Shown: positions 15,827 to 23,444, counted from the stretch's first letter. The stretch: DNA of 40,187 nucleotides from Alistipes sp. UBA936 (GCA_002293505.1 DBDI01000019.1:2289-42475); one strand, 5' to 3'. Program-made: numbers and translations. The notes: generated by a model not told the origin, from the letters alone.

Positions 15827-17515
15827 ATGAAAAAACAGCGACTGTTTTTAATGGCTACCGGATTATTGGGTATTTGGTTTTGCAGCTGCCATCAGGAACC
15901 AAGCCAAACACCCGTTCTAAGCCAGCAGAGAGACGAAACACGGGTCATTGAGCGAGCCCGAAACTTTCTCGAATCACAGGTTGAGACGCCAACTCTGCCG
16001 AACATCTATTTCAGCAGTGATTCTCAATTCCATACCAGGGCAGATCAAACACAAAACATCCTTAACGATGCTATCGAACTCGATTGGTCGCGGGCTTGGA
16101 GTTGGGAAAACGATAGAGTTGTTGTTACCGAAGTTCCTGCGCAATTGACTCGCTCTATCGAGTATATAGTTTTGATCGAACAACTTGGCGATACGATCAG
16201 CCTCACTAAACAACTTCCACATACTCGAATCATTATCAATGAGCGTAAGGACAACGGCTATGTTTACTTTTTCCTTGCCACCTTGTTGCCCGACGAGTCT
16301 TATGATGGCGATCTTTCACAACTATCGTTCGACCCTGTAGGCAGCGACTATTGCGGGATCTCCATCTATTCTTATCCGAACGGGACACCCTGTTGGGGTC
16401 TAATATATGACGCCGGCAGTATGTTGAGCACACTACTCTTCGATGAGCCTTCTCCCTATGAATATGACTCCGAATTGCGAATTGCTATGGGTATTCAATT
16501 CGAATCTGCTACACGAGGGATTTTTGAAGATAACGTTATAGAGACAATTCAGGTTGTCGCATCTCCTCCCCCTGCTGAGATAGATTGGTCTCGTGGTGGA
16601 AACGATTCCGGATCATACGGTGGTGGTGGAGGGGGCAGTGGTAGTGGCAGTAATGGAACTGGTAATGATGGCTCGGGCGATGGGAGTGGGCGACCTAATC
16701 CTAATGGTTACAGAGTTATGGTTTCTGCCAATCCTCCTAATGGAGGCAAAGCGTTGGGTTCGGGCAAATTCTACTCGTCCTTTTCGCTTCTTACAGCTAC
16801 CATTTCTGCTACGGCCTATCTTGGGTTTGAGTTTGTAAATTGGACAGGTAGCGCTACGTCTTCATCCAGAACTTACACTTTCCCTGTGTTTGAAGATATG
16901 ACTTTTGTCGCTAACTTCCGCCCTTGCTTTGACGACAATACGGCCAATCCGCTCTCCTCTATGGCGCTTGCGCCACCTGTAACAAATGGCGTGACCAATA
17001 TTGCCGGTGCGACATACGGTAATACCAGAAACGGAGGCGCAAAAAAACATAACGGCATAGACCTTGCGGGGCCGGTCGGTACGCCTATATATGCCCAGTT
17101 TAGCGGAATAGTATCGGCCTTCCCCGCGATTGTTTCCGGACAACCGAACAGGATCGTTGAAAATGGGATTCAACGATATCCATCCAGCTATACTGGAACA
17201 GATCGAGATGGCGGTGGCAACCGAATATATATCGACTCCTCTGTCGGCGGCAAAACAGTTAAAAACGGCTATATGCATCTACAAGCAGGCACGCCGTTCG
17301 GTACAAATCCACGAACCGGACAACCTTGGAAAGCCGGGGATATCATCAACGCCGGCGAGGTAATTGGCTATATCGGCGTTACTGGTAATGCCAACCCAAA
17401 TGTACCGCATTTGCATTTAAGAACTTTAGTGAATGGCGTCGAGGTCAATCCTGCCTCTTACCTAAACGCTACCGTAAGTACCACAACCTCAAAAATAACA
17501 ACACCCTGTCATTAA
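15827..17515 (+). CDS. M23 family metallopeptidase lipoprotein with an InlB-B/Flg_new-type repeat
   Basis: A 562-residue secreted lipoprotein: Lys-rich start, hydrophobic segment and lipobox-like FCSC (Cys21). Residues about 45-250 are unrecognised. A Gly/Ser/Asn linker (about 255-290) leads to a module of about 70 residues (VMVSANPPNGGKA to MTFVANFRPC) that fits the divergent InlB B-repeat pattern. The C-terminal LytM-like domain has His408 and Asp412 in HNGID, His484 in YMHL, and His528/His530 in HLHL, the complete M23 zinc and catalytic set, so an active peptidoglycan or Gly-Gly endopeptidase is likely. ATG 15827 is set by the signal peptide. Base composition is AT-richer than hppA upstream. 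It is followed after 21 bases by four copies of a small secreted protein. Confidence 0.88.
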   Translation: MKKQRLFLMATGLLGIWFCSCHQEPSQTPVLSQQRDETRVIERARNFLESQVETPTLPNIYFSSDSQFHTRADQTQNILNDAIELDWSRAWSWENDRVVVTEVPAQLTRSIEYIVLIEQLGDTISLTKQLPHTRIIINERKDNGYVYFFLATLLPDESYDGDLSQLSFDPVGSDYCGISIYSYPNGTPCWGLIYDAGSMLSTLLFDEPSPYEYDSELRIAMGIQFESATRGIFEDNVIETIQVVASPPPAEIDWSRGGNDSGSYGGGGGGSGSGSNGTGNDGSGDGSGRPNPNGYRVMVSANPPNGGKALGSGKFYSSFSLLTATISATAYLGFEFVNWTGSATSSSRTYTFPVFEDMTFVANFRPCFDDNTANPLSSMALAPPVTNGVTNIAGATYGNTRNGGAKKHNGIDLAGPVGTPIYAQFSGIVSAFPAIVSGQPNRIVENGIQRYPSSYTGTDRDGGGNRIYIDSSVGGKTVKNGYMHLQAGTPFGTNPRTGQPWKAGDIINAGEVIGYIGVTGNANPNVPHLHLRTLVNGVEVNPASYLNATVSTTTSKITTPCH

Positions 17516-17536
17516 CACTAAAAAAAACTGAATACT

Positions 17537-18022
17537 ATGAAGACATTAGTTAAAATCGTATTTGTGGCGACAATAATTTTTCTGCCTTTCTGCGGCTTTT
17601 CTCAAATTTTGGGCTACACACAAGCGACGGATATGGATGTGAACGGCATCTTTATCGGCGGCAAATACACTAAAGCTCAGGTGACTGCAAAATGGGGCAC
17701 ACCGACAGAGTACTGGAGTGGGACATCAGAAAACGGACTGATTGAAGAGTATTATTATTCCACCACTACGTTCCGTTTTAGCGAAAATGGTGTATTTGAA
17801 ACATTTGGAATCGGGACGTCTAATTTTGCCGTTTACACTGCTAAAAGTGGTGGTATAAAGGTAGGCGATCCAATTTCGCGGATCTCTGCCATCGGCCTTG
17901 GGACTCCGGTTCTGCAAAACGATGGAACGTACCATTTGTGTAGAAATAATGCTGATGATCCACTAATCTTTGGGCATTCGGCCGGAATAATTACATTCAT
18001 TTCATTTATGACATCTGTCTGA
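17537..18022 (+). CDS. secreted small protein, array copy 1 (BamE/BLIP-like fold suspected)
   Basis: A 161-residue protein with a Sec signal ending in CGFSQ (residues 1-23). I do not recognise a named family. The mature part seems to hold two similar halves: IFIGGKYTKAQVTAKWGTP, then a Tyr-rich strand EEYYYSTTTFRFSENGVF; and IKVGDPISRISAIGLGTP, then strands ending in SAGIITFISFM. The pattern G-x(6)-V-x(4)-G-x-P followed by beta strands with a closing G-[VI]-x-x-[FI] resembles the SmpA/BamE and BLIP type of fold; this is a pattern-level guess. It begins 21 bases after the M23 gene and is probably co-transcribed. The product should be periplasmic or exported. Confidence 0.8.
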   Translation: MKTLVKIVFVATIIFLPFCGFSQILGYTQATDMDVNGIFIGGKYTKAQVTAKWGTPTEYWSGTSENGLIEEYYYSTTTFRFSENGVFETFGIGTSNFAVYTAKSGGIKVGDPISRISAIGLGTPVLQNDGTYHLCRNNADDPLIFGHSAGIITFISFMTSV

Positions 18023-18034
18023 TAAACTGAATAC

Positions 18035-18292
18035 TTGCTTCTGACTCCGATTTGCGGGTACAGTCAGTCTGGTTTTTTACAAGCTACTACAATGGACGTA
18101 AATGGAGTCTTCATTGGGGGCAAATACACTAAGGCCCAAGTCACAGCAAAATGGGGTACACCGACGAAATATTGGAGCGGAACATCTGAGTTTGGACTGA
18201 ACGAAGAGTACGAATACTCCAACAATCTATTCCGTTTTAGCGATAATGGAATCTTCAATTATTTTTACGTCGCCACACCAAATTTGGATTAG
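18035..18292 (+). pseudogene. array copy 2, truncated at both ends
   Basis: The homologous core (MDVNGVFIGGKYTKAQVTAKWGTP to RFSDNGIF) is present, but the ATG and most of the signal peptide are missing: the upstream piece AAACTGAATACT is joined directly to the last part of the signal region (CGYSQ). Only a TTG at 18035 could start the frame, giving a signal too short to export it. The second half is also lost: the frame ends at VATPNLD-stop where the other copies go on for about 70 residues. The core has more amino-acid differences than copies 1 and 4 have between them, so it is an older or more diverged copy. Most likely a dead remnant, though it can still donate sequence to its neighbours. 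Confidence 0.75.
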
Positions 18293-18319
18293 TTTCGTAT
18301 CTCCGGTGTAATCGCTATT

Positions 18320-18805
18320 ATGAAAACAATTGTAAAAATCGTATTTGTGGCGACAATAATTTTTCTGCCTTTCTGCGGCTTTTCTCAAATTTTGGGTTAC
18401 ACAAAAGCGACGGATATGGATGTGAACGGTATCTTTATCGGCGGCAAATACACTAAAGCTCAGGTGATTGCAAAATGGGGCAATCCGACAGATTATCGTG
18501 ATTCAACTTCCGAGAGTGGGTTGAACGAAACATATTACTACTCCAGCGACACACTGCGTTTTAGCGAAAATGGCGTATTTGAAACATTCAATATAAAAAC
18601 ATCTAAATTTGCTGTTTACACTGCTAAAAGTGGTGGTATAAAGGTAGGCGATCCGATTTCGAGAATTTCGGCCATCGGCCTTGGGATTCCGGTTCTGCAA
18701 AGCCATGGAAATTACTCTCTTAGCCTTAATAGTATTGATGAACCGCTTATGTTTGTTGTTTCAAATAGCATAATAACCGAGATATGGTTTATGTCATCTA
18801 TCTGA
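18320..18805 (+). CDS. secreted small protein, array copy 3
   Basis: A 161-residue member of the array with the same signal peptide and first 50 residues as copy 1. It differs in the middle (GNPTDYRDSTSESGLNETYYYSSDTLRF) and at the C-terminus (SHGNYSLSLNSIDEPLMFVVSNSIITEIWFMSSI read in parts). At DNA level it is a mosaic: about 41 bases from 18614 equal copy 1, and the following stretch to about 18686 equals copy 4. The leader CGCTATT before its ATG differs from the AAACTGAATA leader of the other copies. Same expected location and unknown function. Confidence 0.8.
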   Translation: MKTIVKIVFVATIIFLPFCGFSQILGYTKATDMDVNGIFIGGKYTKAQVIAKWGNPTDYRDSTSESGLNETYYYSSDTLRFSENGVFETFNIKTSKFAVYTAKSGGIKVGDPISRISAIGLGIPVLQSHGNYSLSLNSIDEPLMFVVSNSIITEIWFMSSI

Positions 18806-18820
18806 AAAAAACTGAATATT

Positions 18821-19300
18821 ATGAAGACATTAGTTAAAATCGTATTTCTTGCGACAATAATTTTTCTGCCTTTCTGCGGCTTTTCTCAAATTTTGGGCTA
18901 CACACAAGCGACGGATATGGATGTGAACGGTATCTTTATCGGCGGCAAATACACTAAAGCTCAGGTGATTGCAAAATGGGGCACACCGACAGAGTACTGG
19001 AGTGGGACATCAGAAAACGGACTGATTGAAGAGTATTATTATTCCACCACTACGTTCCGTTTTAGCGAAAATGGTGTATTTGAAACATTTGGAATCGGAA
19101 CATCTAACTTTTCCGTTTATACTGCCAAGAGTGGTGGCATAAAAGTCGGTGATCCGATTTCGAGAATTTCGGCCATCGGCCTTGGGACTCCGGTTTTGCA
19201 AAACGACGGATCATATAGTGTCCTAAGTGGCGACAATTGGTTCACATTCAAACACTCAAACGGCACAATAACCGAGATTTGGTTTGTCACTTCTGTTTAG
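18821..19300 (+). CDS. secreted small protein, array copy 4
   Basis: A 159-residue member of the array. Over residues 1-100 it is nearly identical to copy 1 (Thr to Ile in KAQVIAKWG, Val to Leu in the signal peptide). The end is different: NDGSYSVLSGDNWFTFKHSNGTITEIWFVTSV read in parts, closer in its last residues to copy 3 (ITEIWF). It begins 15 bases after copy 3 and has the shared leader with AAAAAAACTGAATA. It converges with ackA, whose stop is 24 bases away; no terminator hairpin is evident between them. Confidence 0.8.
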   Translation: MKTLVKIVFLATIIFLPFCGFSQILGYTQATDMDVNGIFIGGKYTKAQVIAKWGTPTEYWSGTSENGLIEEYYYSTTTFRFSENGVFETFGIGTSNFSVYTAKSGGIKVGDPISRISAIGLGTPVLQNDGSYSVLSGDNWFTFKHSNGTITEIWFVTSV

Positions 19301-19324
19301 GGGGTATTCTTATCAATTTAGCCC

Positions 19325-20461
19325 TCAATACGCCAACCTGTACGTATCCCTCGCAATCACCAGCTCTTCATCCGTGGTCACAACCGCCACCACAACTCGA
19401 GAGCCCACTGTCGATAGTATCCTGTCCTGCCCCCTCAGTCCGAAGTTTGTCGACGGACTGAACTCCACTCCCATATACTCCAGCCCTTCACAGATCCTCT
19501 CTCTCGATTGCCATTGGTTTTCTCCCACTCCTCCCGTGAAGACAATCAGATCGACTCCTCCCAGCAGGGCTGCATACGCCCCTATGTAGTGCTTAATCCT
19601 TGCATCATACATCGCCAATGCCAGTGCCGCCCTCTCGTTTCCCTCTTCCGCTGCTGCCACAATGTCCCTCATATCGCTCGACAGCCCGCTCACTCCCAGC
19701 ACTCCCGACCTCTTATTGATCATCTCTCCCAGCTCGTCCAAGCTCATTCCCTCTCTCTCTCCTATATATAATAGCGCTCCCGGGTCCACATCCCCACACC
19801 TTGTTCCCATAATCACTCCGTCCACCGGCGTGAATCCCATCGAGGTATCCACCGATCGGCCGTTCTTGATTGCTGTTACCGAGCCTCCGTTTCCTATGTG
19901 ACAGGTAATGATCTTCGCTTTCTCCACATCCAGTCCCGCCATCTTTGCACCCTTCTCTGCCACAAACCTGTGACTCGTCCCGTGGAAGCCGAACTTTCTC
20001 ACTCCCAGCCTCTCGTAGTACTCCCACGGCAGGGCATACATATAGTTCTCCGCCGGTATTGTTTGATGGAAGGCCGTGTCGAACACCGCCACTTGCGTCA
20101 CTTTCGGTAGTAGCTCCGCAATCGACAGTATCCCCATCAGGTTTGCCGGATTGTGTAGCGGCGCCAGTTCGAAACAGGCCCTGATCTTCTCCACCACATC
20201 GTCCGTCACCACCGCACTGTCCTTAAAATACGCTCCTCCGTGCGCCACCCTGTGTCCTACCGCTCCTATCTCGTCCAGCGATCCCAGCACACCCTTTTCT
20301 CCGTCTCCCGTTATGGTCTCTATGACCTCCTTGATTCCCTCCTTGTGATCCGTAACCCTGTCCACGATTCCTTTGGCGAGCAGTTCTCCCGCGCCCGCGC
20401 TCATATCTATCACCTGATACTTTATCGATGACGACCCGCAGTTCAGTACTAATATTTTCAT
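19325..20461 (-). CDS. ackA: acetate kinase
   Basis: A 378-residue kinase that makes ATP and acetate from acetyl phosphate. Motifs: LNCGSSSIKY (6-15), GHRVAHGG (69-76), FDTAFHQTIP, GFHGTSHRFV (158-167), HIGNGGSVTAI, and FTGGVGENQ (308-316). The N-terminal region is about 20 residues shorter than the usual 400-residue enzyme, with the loop before DHKEGIKE reduced. ATG 20461 overlaps the pta stop by four bases (ATGA). With pta it forms the acetyl-CoA to acetate route, consistent with a fermentative anaerobe. The long in-frame extension upstream lies within pta and is not used. Confidence 0.96.
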   Translation of the reverse strand: MKILVLNCGSSSIKYQVIDMSAGAGELLAKGIVDRVTDHKEGIKEVIETITGDGEKGVLGSLDEIGAVGHRVAHGGAYFKDSAVVTDDVVEKIRACFELAPLHNPANLMGILSIAELLPKVTQVAVFDTAFHQTIPAENYMYALPWEYYERLGVRKFGFHGTSHRFVAEKGAKMAGLDVEKAKIITCHIGNGGSVTAIKNGRSVDTSMGFTPVDGVIMGTRCGDVDPGALLYIGEREGMSLDELGEMINKRSGVLGVSGLSSDMRDIVAAAEEGNERAALALAMYDARIKHYIGAYAALLGGVDLIVFTGGVGENQWQSRERICEGLEYMGVEFSPSTNFGLRGQDRILSTVGSRVVVAVVTTDEELVIARDTYRLAY

Positions 20462-21462
20462 ATGTCTGTTTGACAAGCTGTAATTGCTACCACATTGATT
20501 ATATCGTCCACCGAGCACCCTCTCGACAGGTCGTTCACCGGCGCTGCCATTCCTTGTAGCACCGGCCCTATTGCTTCGGCGTGCGCTATCCGCTGCACTA
20601 ATTTGTACGCAATATTCCCCACTTCCAGCGACGGGAACACCAGTATATTCGCCCTTCCTCCGAGCCTGCTTCCCGGGGCCTTCCTCTCTGCTATTTCGGG
20701 TACTATTGCTGCATCTGCTTGTAGTTCTCCATCTATCACCAGATTCGGATCCATCTCTCTGGCCAGCTTCGTTGCTTCCACCACTTTGTCTACTGCCGGA
20801 TGCTGCGCCGAGCCTCTGGTCGAGAAGCTCAGCATCGCCACCCTCGGTTCCAGCCCCACAATGCTTCTCGCCGTTCGCGCCGTCGAGATGGCTATTTCCG
20901 CCAGTTGTTTTGCCGTCGGGTCTGGCGACACTGCACAGTCTGCAAACAGCATCGTTCCGTTGTCTCCGTAGCTCTTGTCCGGTATCCTCATAATGAACGC
21001 TCCCGAGACCACACTTATCCCCGGCGCCGTCTTCACATACTGTAGCGCCGGCCTCAGCACATCTCCGGTGTAGTTCACCGCTCCGGCCACTTCTCCATCC
21101 GCGTCTCCCGCCTTCACCATCACTGCCGCCAAGTACAAAGGATCCTTCAGTTGCTCCAGCGCCACATCCCTGGTCACACCCTTGCTTCCTCTCAGCTTCA
21201 CCATCATCTCCACATACTTCTCCGCTTGTTCGTCCGGTAGCCTGTACGGATCCAGCACCCTTTCCTGCGTGATATTCTTCAATCCGAACCTTGCTGCCTG
21301 CTCTCTGATTCTGTCCCACGAGCCCAACAGTACCACATTTGCGATAGCTTCTCCCACCAGGAAGTCTGCTGCTTGAATCGTTCTCTCTTCTGCGCCTTCC
21401 GGTAGGACAATTCTGCGCCCCAGTCGGGCTGCTTTTTTCCTTATGCTGTATATGATTTCCAT
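20458..21462 (-). CDS. pta: phosphate acetyltransferase
   Basis: A 334-residue short-form enzyme converting acetyl-CoA and phosphate to acetyl phosphate. Conserved parts: RRIVLPEGAEERT near the start, GSKGVTRDVALEQL, LYLAAVMVKAGDADGEVAGA, ADCAVSPDPTAKQLAEIA, ARVAMLSFSTRGS-like (PRVAMLSFSTRGSA), DGELQADAAIVPEIA, ANILVFPSLEVGNIAYKLVQR, and GPVLQGMAAPVNDLSRG. The size fits the single-domain Pta without an N-terminal regulatory part. ATG 21462 is the natural start (MEIIYSIRKKA). Coupled to ackA by a four-base overlap. It is divergent from the symporter gene; a pair of GGCGACAATT repeats lies in between. Confidence 0.95.
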   Translation of the reverse strand: MEIIYSIRKKAARLGRRIVLPEGAEERTIQAADFLVGEAIANVVLLGSWDRIREQAARFGLKNITQERVLDPYRLPDEQAEKYVEMMVKLRGSKGVTRDVALEQLKDPLYLAAVMVKAGDADGEVAGAVNYTGDVLRPALQYVKTAPGISVVSGAFIMRIPDKSYGDNGTMLFADCAVSPDPTAKQLAEIAISTARTARSIVGLEPRVAMLSFSTRGSAQHPAVDKVVEATKLAREMDPNLVIDGELQADAAIVPEIAERKAPGSRLGGRANILVFPSLEVGNIAYKLVQRIAHAEAIGPVLQGMAAPVNDLSRGCSVDDIINVVAITACQTDI

Positions 21463-21483
21463 ACGTGTTGTTTTTGTGAACAA

Positions 21484-21515
21484 GGCGACAATTTTACGAA
21501 TTTTCGGCGACAATT
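21484..21515. promoter_or_regulatory. direct repeat GGCGACAATT between pta and the symporter
   Basis: GGCGACAATT occurs at 21484-21493 and 21506-21515, 22 bases apart start to start, which is two helical turns. It is centred in the 80-base divergent region. Such spacing is typical of tandem regulator sites; the binding protein is unknown. A weak TAAAATTG (21496-21489, minus) could be the pta -7 element and GATTTTTG (21520-21527, plus) the symporter one. Confidence 0.5.
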
Positions 21516-21542
21516 CAAAGATTTTTGCTTAAAATTGTGCCC

Positions 21543-22715
21543 GTGAAAACTTCCTCCTTCTCTCTTCGCCGTATCGGGTTGTTGCCTCGCGTGGTCTTAG
21601 CTATCGGCTTCGGTATCGTTTGCAGCCTCTTTTTTCCCGCTTGGTTGTCTCGCGTTTTCGTTACCTTCAACGATTTGTTCGGTGGTTTTCTCGGCTTCAC
21701 GATTCCTTTGATCATCGTCGGCCTTGTTGCTCCCGGTATTGCCGAGTTGGGCCTCGGGGCTGGTCGTCTTCTCGGGCTCACCGTTGCTATCGCTTACGGT
21801 TCCACCCTCTTCGCCGGTTTCCTTGCTTACGGTTCTTCTCTTCTGGTCTACCCCCTTATCCTCGACCCTGGCTCCGGCGCCTCCTCCCTCACCGACACTG
21901 CTGCTTCTCTGGAGCCCTTCTTTTCTGTCGATATGCCTCCCGTTTTCGGGGTAATGACTGCTCTCTTGCTCGCTTTCGTCCTTGGGCTCGGCCTTGCTTC
22001 TGTTTCCGGTACTGTCTTCAAAAGCGTTTTGTTCGAGCTTCGCGAGGTTGTCAACCGCGTGATCGAGAGGGTGATCATTCCCCTTCTTCCTCTTTACATC
22101 TTCGGTATCTTTCTTCGTATGGGTTCCGAGGGTACCGTCTGGTCTGTTATGGCTCTTTTCATCAAGGTTATCGCTGTCATCTTCGTCCTCCACATCGCCC
22201 TTCTCCTTCTTCAGTTCCTCGTCGCCGGGGCCATCTCTCGCCGCAACCCCTTCTCCCTTCTTCGTAATATGCTTCCCGCTTACGCCACTGCTCTCGGTAC
22301 CCAGTCATCCGCCGCCACTATTCCCGTCACTCTCCGGTGCGCTCTTCGTAACGGGGTTCGTCCCGAGATCGCCGGGTTCACCGTTCCTATCTGCGCCACT
22401 ATCCACCTCGCCGGTAGTACTCTCAAGATTGTTGCTTGTGCAATGGCAATAATGTATATGACTGGTATGCCCACGCCTTTCGGTACTCTTGCCGGATTCA
22501 TAATGATGCTTGGCGTAACGATGATTGCTGCTCCCGGGGTTCCCGGCGGTGCAATAATGGCTGCTCTGGGTGTTTTGTCTTCCATCCTTGGTTTCGACGA
22601 GACCACCCAGGCTCTAATGATCGCTCTCTATATCGCTATGGACAGCTTCGGTACTGCTGCCAACGTCACTGGCGACGGGGCTATCGCTGTTGTCATCAAT
22701 AAAATCAGCCGTTAG
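21543..22715 (+). CDS. dicarboxylate/amino acid:cation symporter (DAACS family)
   Basis: A membrane carrier of about 390 residues with about eight helices and two re-entrant loops. Family signatures: QSSAATIPVTLRCA (serine-rich first hairpin), FTVPICATIHLAGSTLKI, APGVPGGAIMAAL in the second hairpin, and DSFGTAANVTGDGAIAVVI in the last helix, where the Asn-Val-x-Gly-Asp binds cation and substrate. The exact substrate (succinate, glutamate, aspartate) cannot be told. There is no ATG near the N-terminus; GTG 21543, GTG 21537 and TTG 21525 are in frame. I prefer GTG 21543 because the putative -7 element at 21520-21527 would overlap the TTG. The stop overlaps the converging response regulator stop by four bases. 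Confidence 0.88.
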   Translation: MKTSSFSLRRIGLLPRVVLAIGFGIVCSLFFPAWLSRVFVTFNDLFGGFLGFTIPLIIVGLVAPGIAELGLGAGRLLGLTVAIAYGSTLFAGFLAYGSSLLVYPLILDPGSGASSLTDTAASLEPFFSVDMPPVFGVMTALLLAFVLGLGLASVSGTVFKSVLFELREVVNRVIERVIIPLLPLYIFGIFLRMGSEGTVWSVMALFIKVIAVIFVLHIALLLLQFLVAGAISRRNPFSLLRNMLPAYATALGTQSSAATIPVTLRCALRNGVRPEIAGFTVPICATIHLAGSTLKIVACAMAIMYMTGMPTPFGTLAGFIMMLGVTMIAAPGVPGGAIMAALGVLSSILGFDETTQALMIALYIAMDSFGTAANVTGDGAIAVVINKISR

Positions 22716-23374
22716 TCCTCATACTTATACCCCACTCCCTTCACCGTCACTATGTGCCCTTCTCCTATCTTCTTGCGTAGGTTTCTGATGTGCACATCTA
22801 TCGTTCGGTCTCCCACTATCACTTCCTGCCCCCACACCTTGTCGTAGATCTCCTCCCGCGTAAAGAGCCTTCCCGGTTCCGAATGTAGCATTTCCAACAA
22901 GTTAAACTCCTTCCTCGGTAGGTCTATCTCCTCTCCTCCCTTCATCACCACGTGCCTCTCTCCATCGACCCTTATCGCTTCTCCGTCGAATCCCGTCCCG
23001 TGCTCTTTTCTCTTCAGCACTGCTTTTATGTGTCCCATCAGTGCTTTCATCTGTATGGGCTTTGCAATGTAGTCGTCGGCTCCCGCATCGAACCCTCTCA
23101 CTTGGGAGTTTTCGTCTCCTCTCGCGGTCAGGAAGATCACCAGCGTGTCGTCTATTCCCTTCGTTGTCCTTATTAGCTTGCACGCTTCGTAGCCATCCAT
23201 AATCGGCATCATCGCATCCAGCAGTATCAGATGCGGATGCCAGGCCAGCGTCCTGTCGACTCCTTCCCTCCCGTTGGTTGCTGTTTCGACTTCATACCCT
23301 TCTTTCTTCAGATTGTACCCCACGAACTCCAGTATGTCTGGTTCGTCATCCACTATCAGTATTCTGTAGCTCAT
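22712..23374 (-). CDS. OmpR/PhoB-type response regulator
   Basis: A 220-residue two-component regulator. The receiver domain has the acidic pair in VDDEPD (9-10), phosphorylation site Asp53 in LLDAMMPIMDG, Thr83 in FLTARGD and Lys105 in YIAKPIQ. The winged-helix domain has EFNLLEML, REEIYDKVWG, VGDRTIDVHIRNLRKKIG and GVGYKYED. No histidine kinase gene is adjacent in the window, so its partner lies elsewhere. ATG 23374 is only seven bases from a TAnnTTTG element, suggesting an almost leaderless mRNA. The divergent DUF349 promoter shares a palindrome with its own promoter, a possible place for autoregulation. Confidence 0.94.
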   Translation of the reverse strand: MSYRILIVDDEPDILEFVGYNLKKEGYEVETATNGREGVDRTLAWHPHLILLDAMMPIMDGYEACKLIRTTKGIDDTLVIFLTARGDENSQVRGFDAGADDYIAKPIQMKALMGHIKAVLKRKEHGTGFDGEAIRVDGERHVVMKGGEEIDLPRKEFNLLEMLHSEPGRLFTREEIYDKVWGQEVIVGDRTIDVHIRNLRKKIGEGHIVTVKGVGYKYED

Positions 23375-23381
23375 AATTGCA

Positions 23382-23389
23382 CAAAGTTA
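23382..23389 (-). promoter_or_regulatory. -7 element of the response regulator promoter
   Basis: TAACTTTG on the minus strand, a full match to TAnnTTTG, seven bases before ATG 23374. Confidence 0.6.
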
Positions 23390-23412
23390 GTGTAACTTTC
23401 CGAAAGTTTTAG

Positions 23413-23420
23413 TACCTTTG
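23413..23420 (+). promoter_or_regulatory. -7 element of the DUF349 gene
   Basis: TACCTTTG on the plus strand, a full match to TAnnTTTG, 24 bases before ATG 23445. Confidence 0.6.
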
Positions 23421-23444
23421 TGGGAATGTTTTTGCTTTTTCGCT

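Larger units (their letters stand above)
17521..19300 (+). repeat. tandem array of four paralogous secreted-protein genes
   Basis: Four head-to-tail copies (17537-18022, a remnant at 18035-18292, 18320-18805, 18821-19300). Copies 1 and 4 differ at only a few bases over their first 280 positions, then diverge. Copies 1, 2 and 4 also share the short upstream piece AAACTGAATA. Copy 3 has a different leader. Confidence 0.9.
23380..23422. promoter_or_regulatory. 43-bp imperfect palindrome spanning both divergent promoters
   Basis: Centred on 23401; 17 of 21 base pairs are complementary. The core is a perfect 7-bp inverted repeat, AACTTTC at 23394-23400 and GAAAGTT at 23402-23408, with one spacer base. 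The ends CACAAAG and CTTTGTG include the -7 elements of the minus-strand regulator (23382-23389, TAACTTTG) and the plus-strand DUF349 gene (23413-23420, TACCTTTG), each four bases from the core. An operator acting on both promoters is inferred. Confidence 0.6.

Noticed and set aside
15827..17515. The M23 protein as a type VI or colicin-type toxin
   Set aside because: It is a lipoprotein with no toxin-delivery marker (no PAAR, VgrG, Hcp, LXG or YeeF-type part), so only a cell-wall or Gly-Gly peptidase domain can be claimed.
17521..19300. CRISPR or satellite-type repeat
   Set aside because: The repeat unit is about 500 bases and carries a coding frame with a signal peptide; it is a gene family.
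22712..23374. Naming the response regulator as PhoB, RprY or another specific regulator
   Set aside because: Only the OmpR/PhoB domain class is visible, and there is no adjacent kinase to decide.
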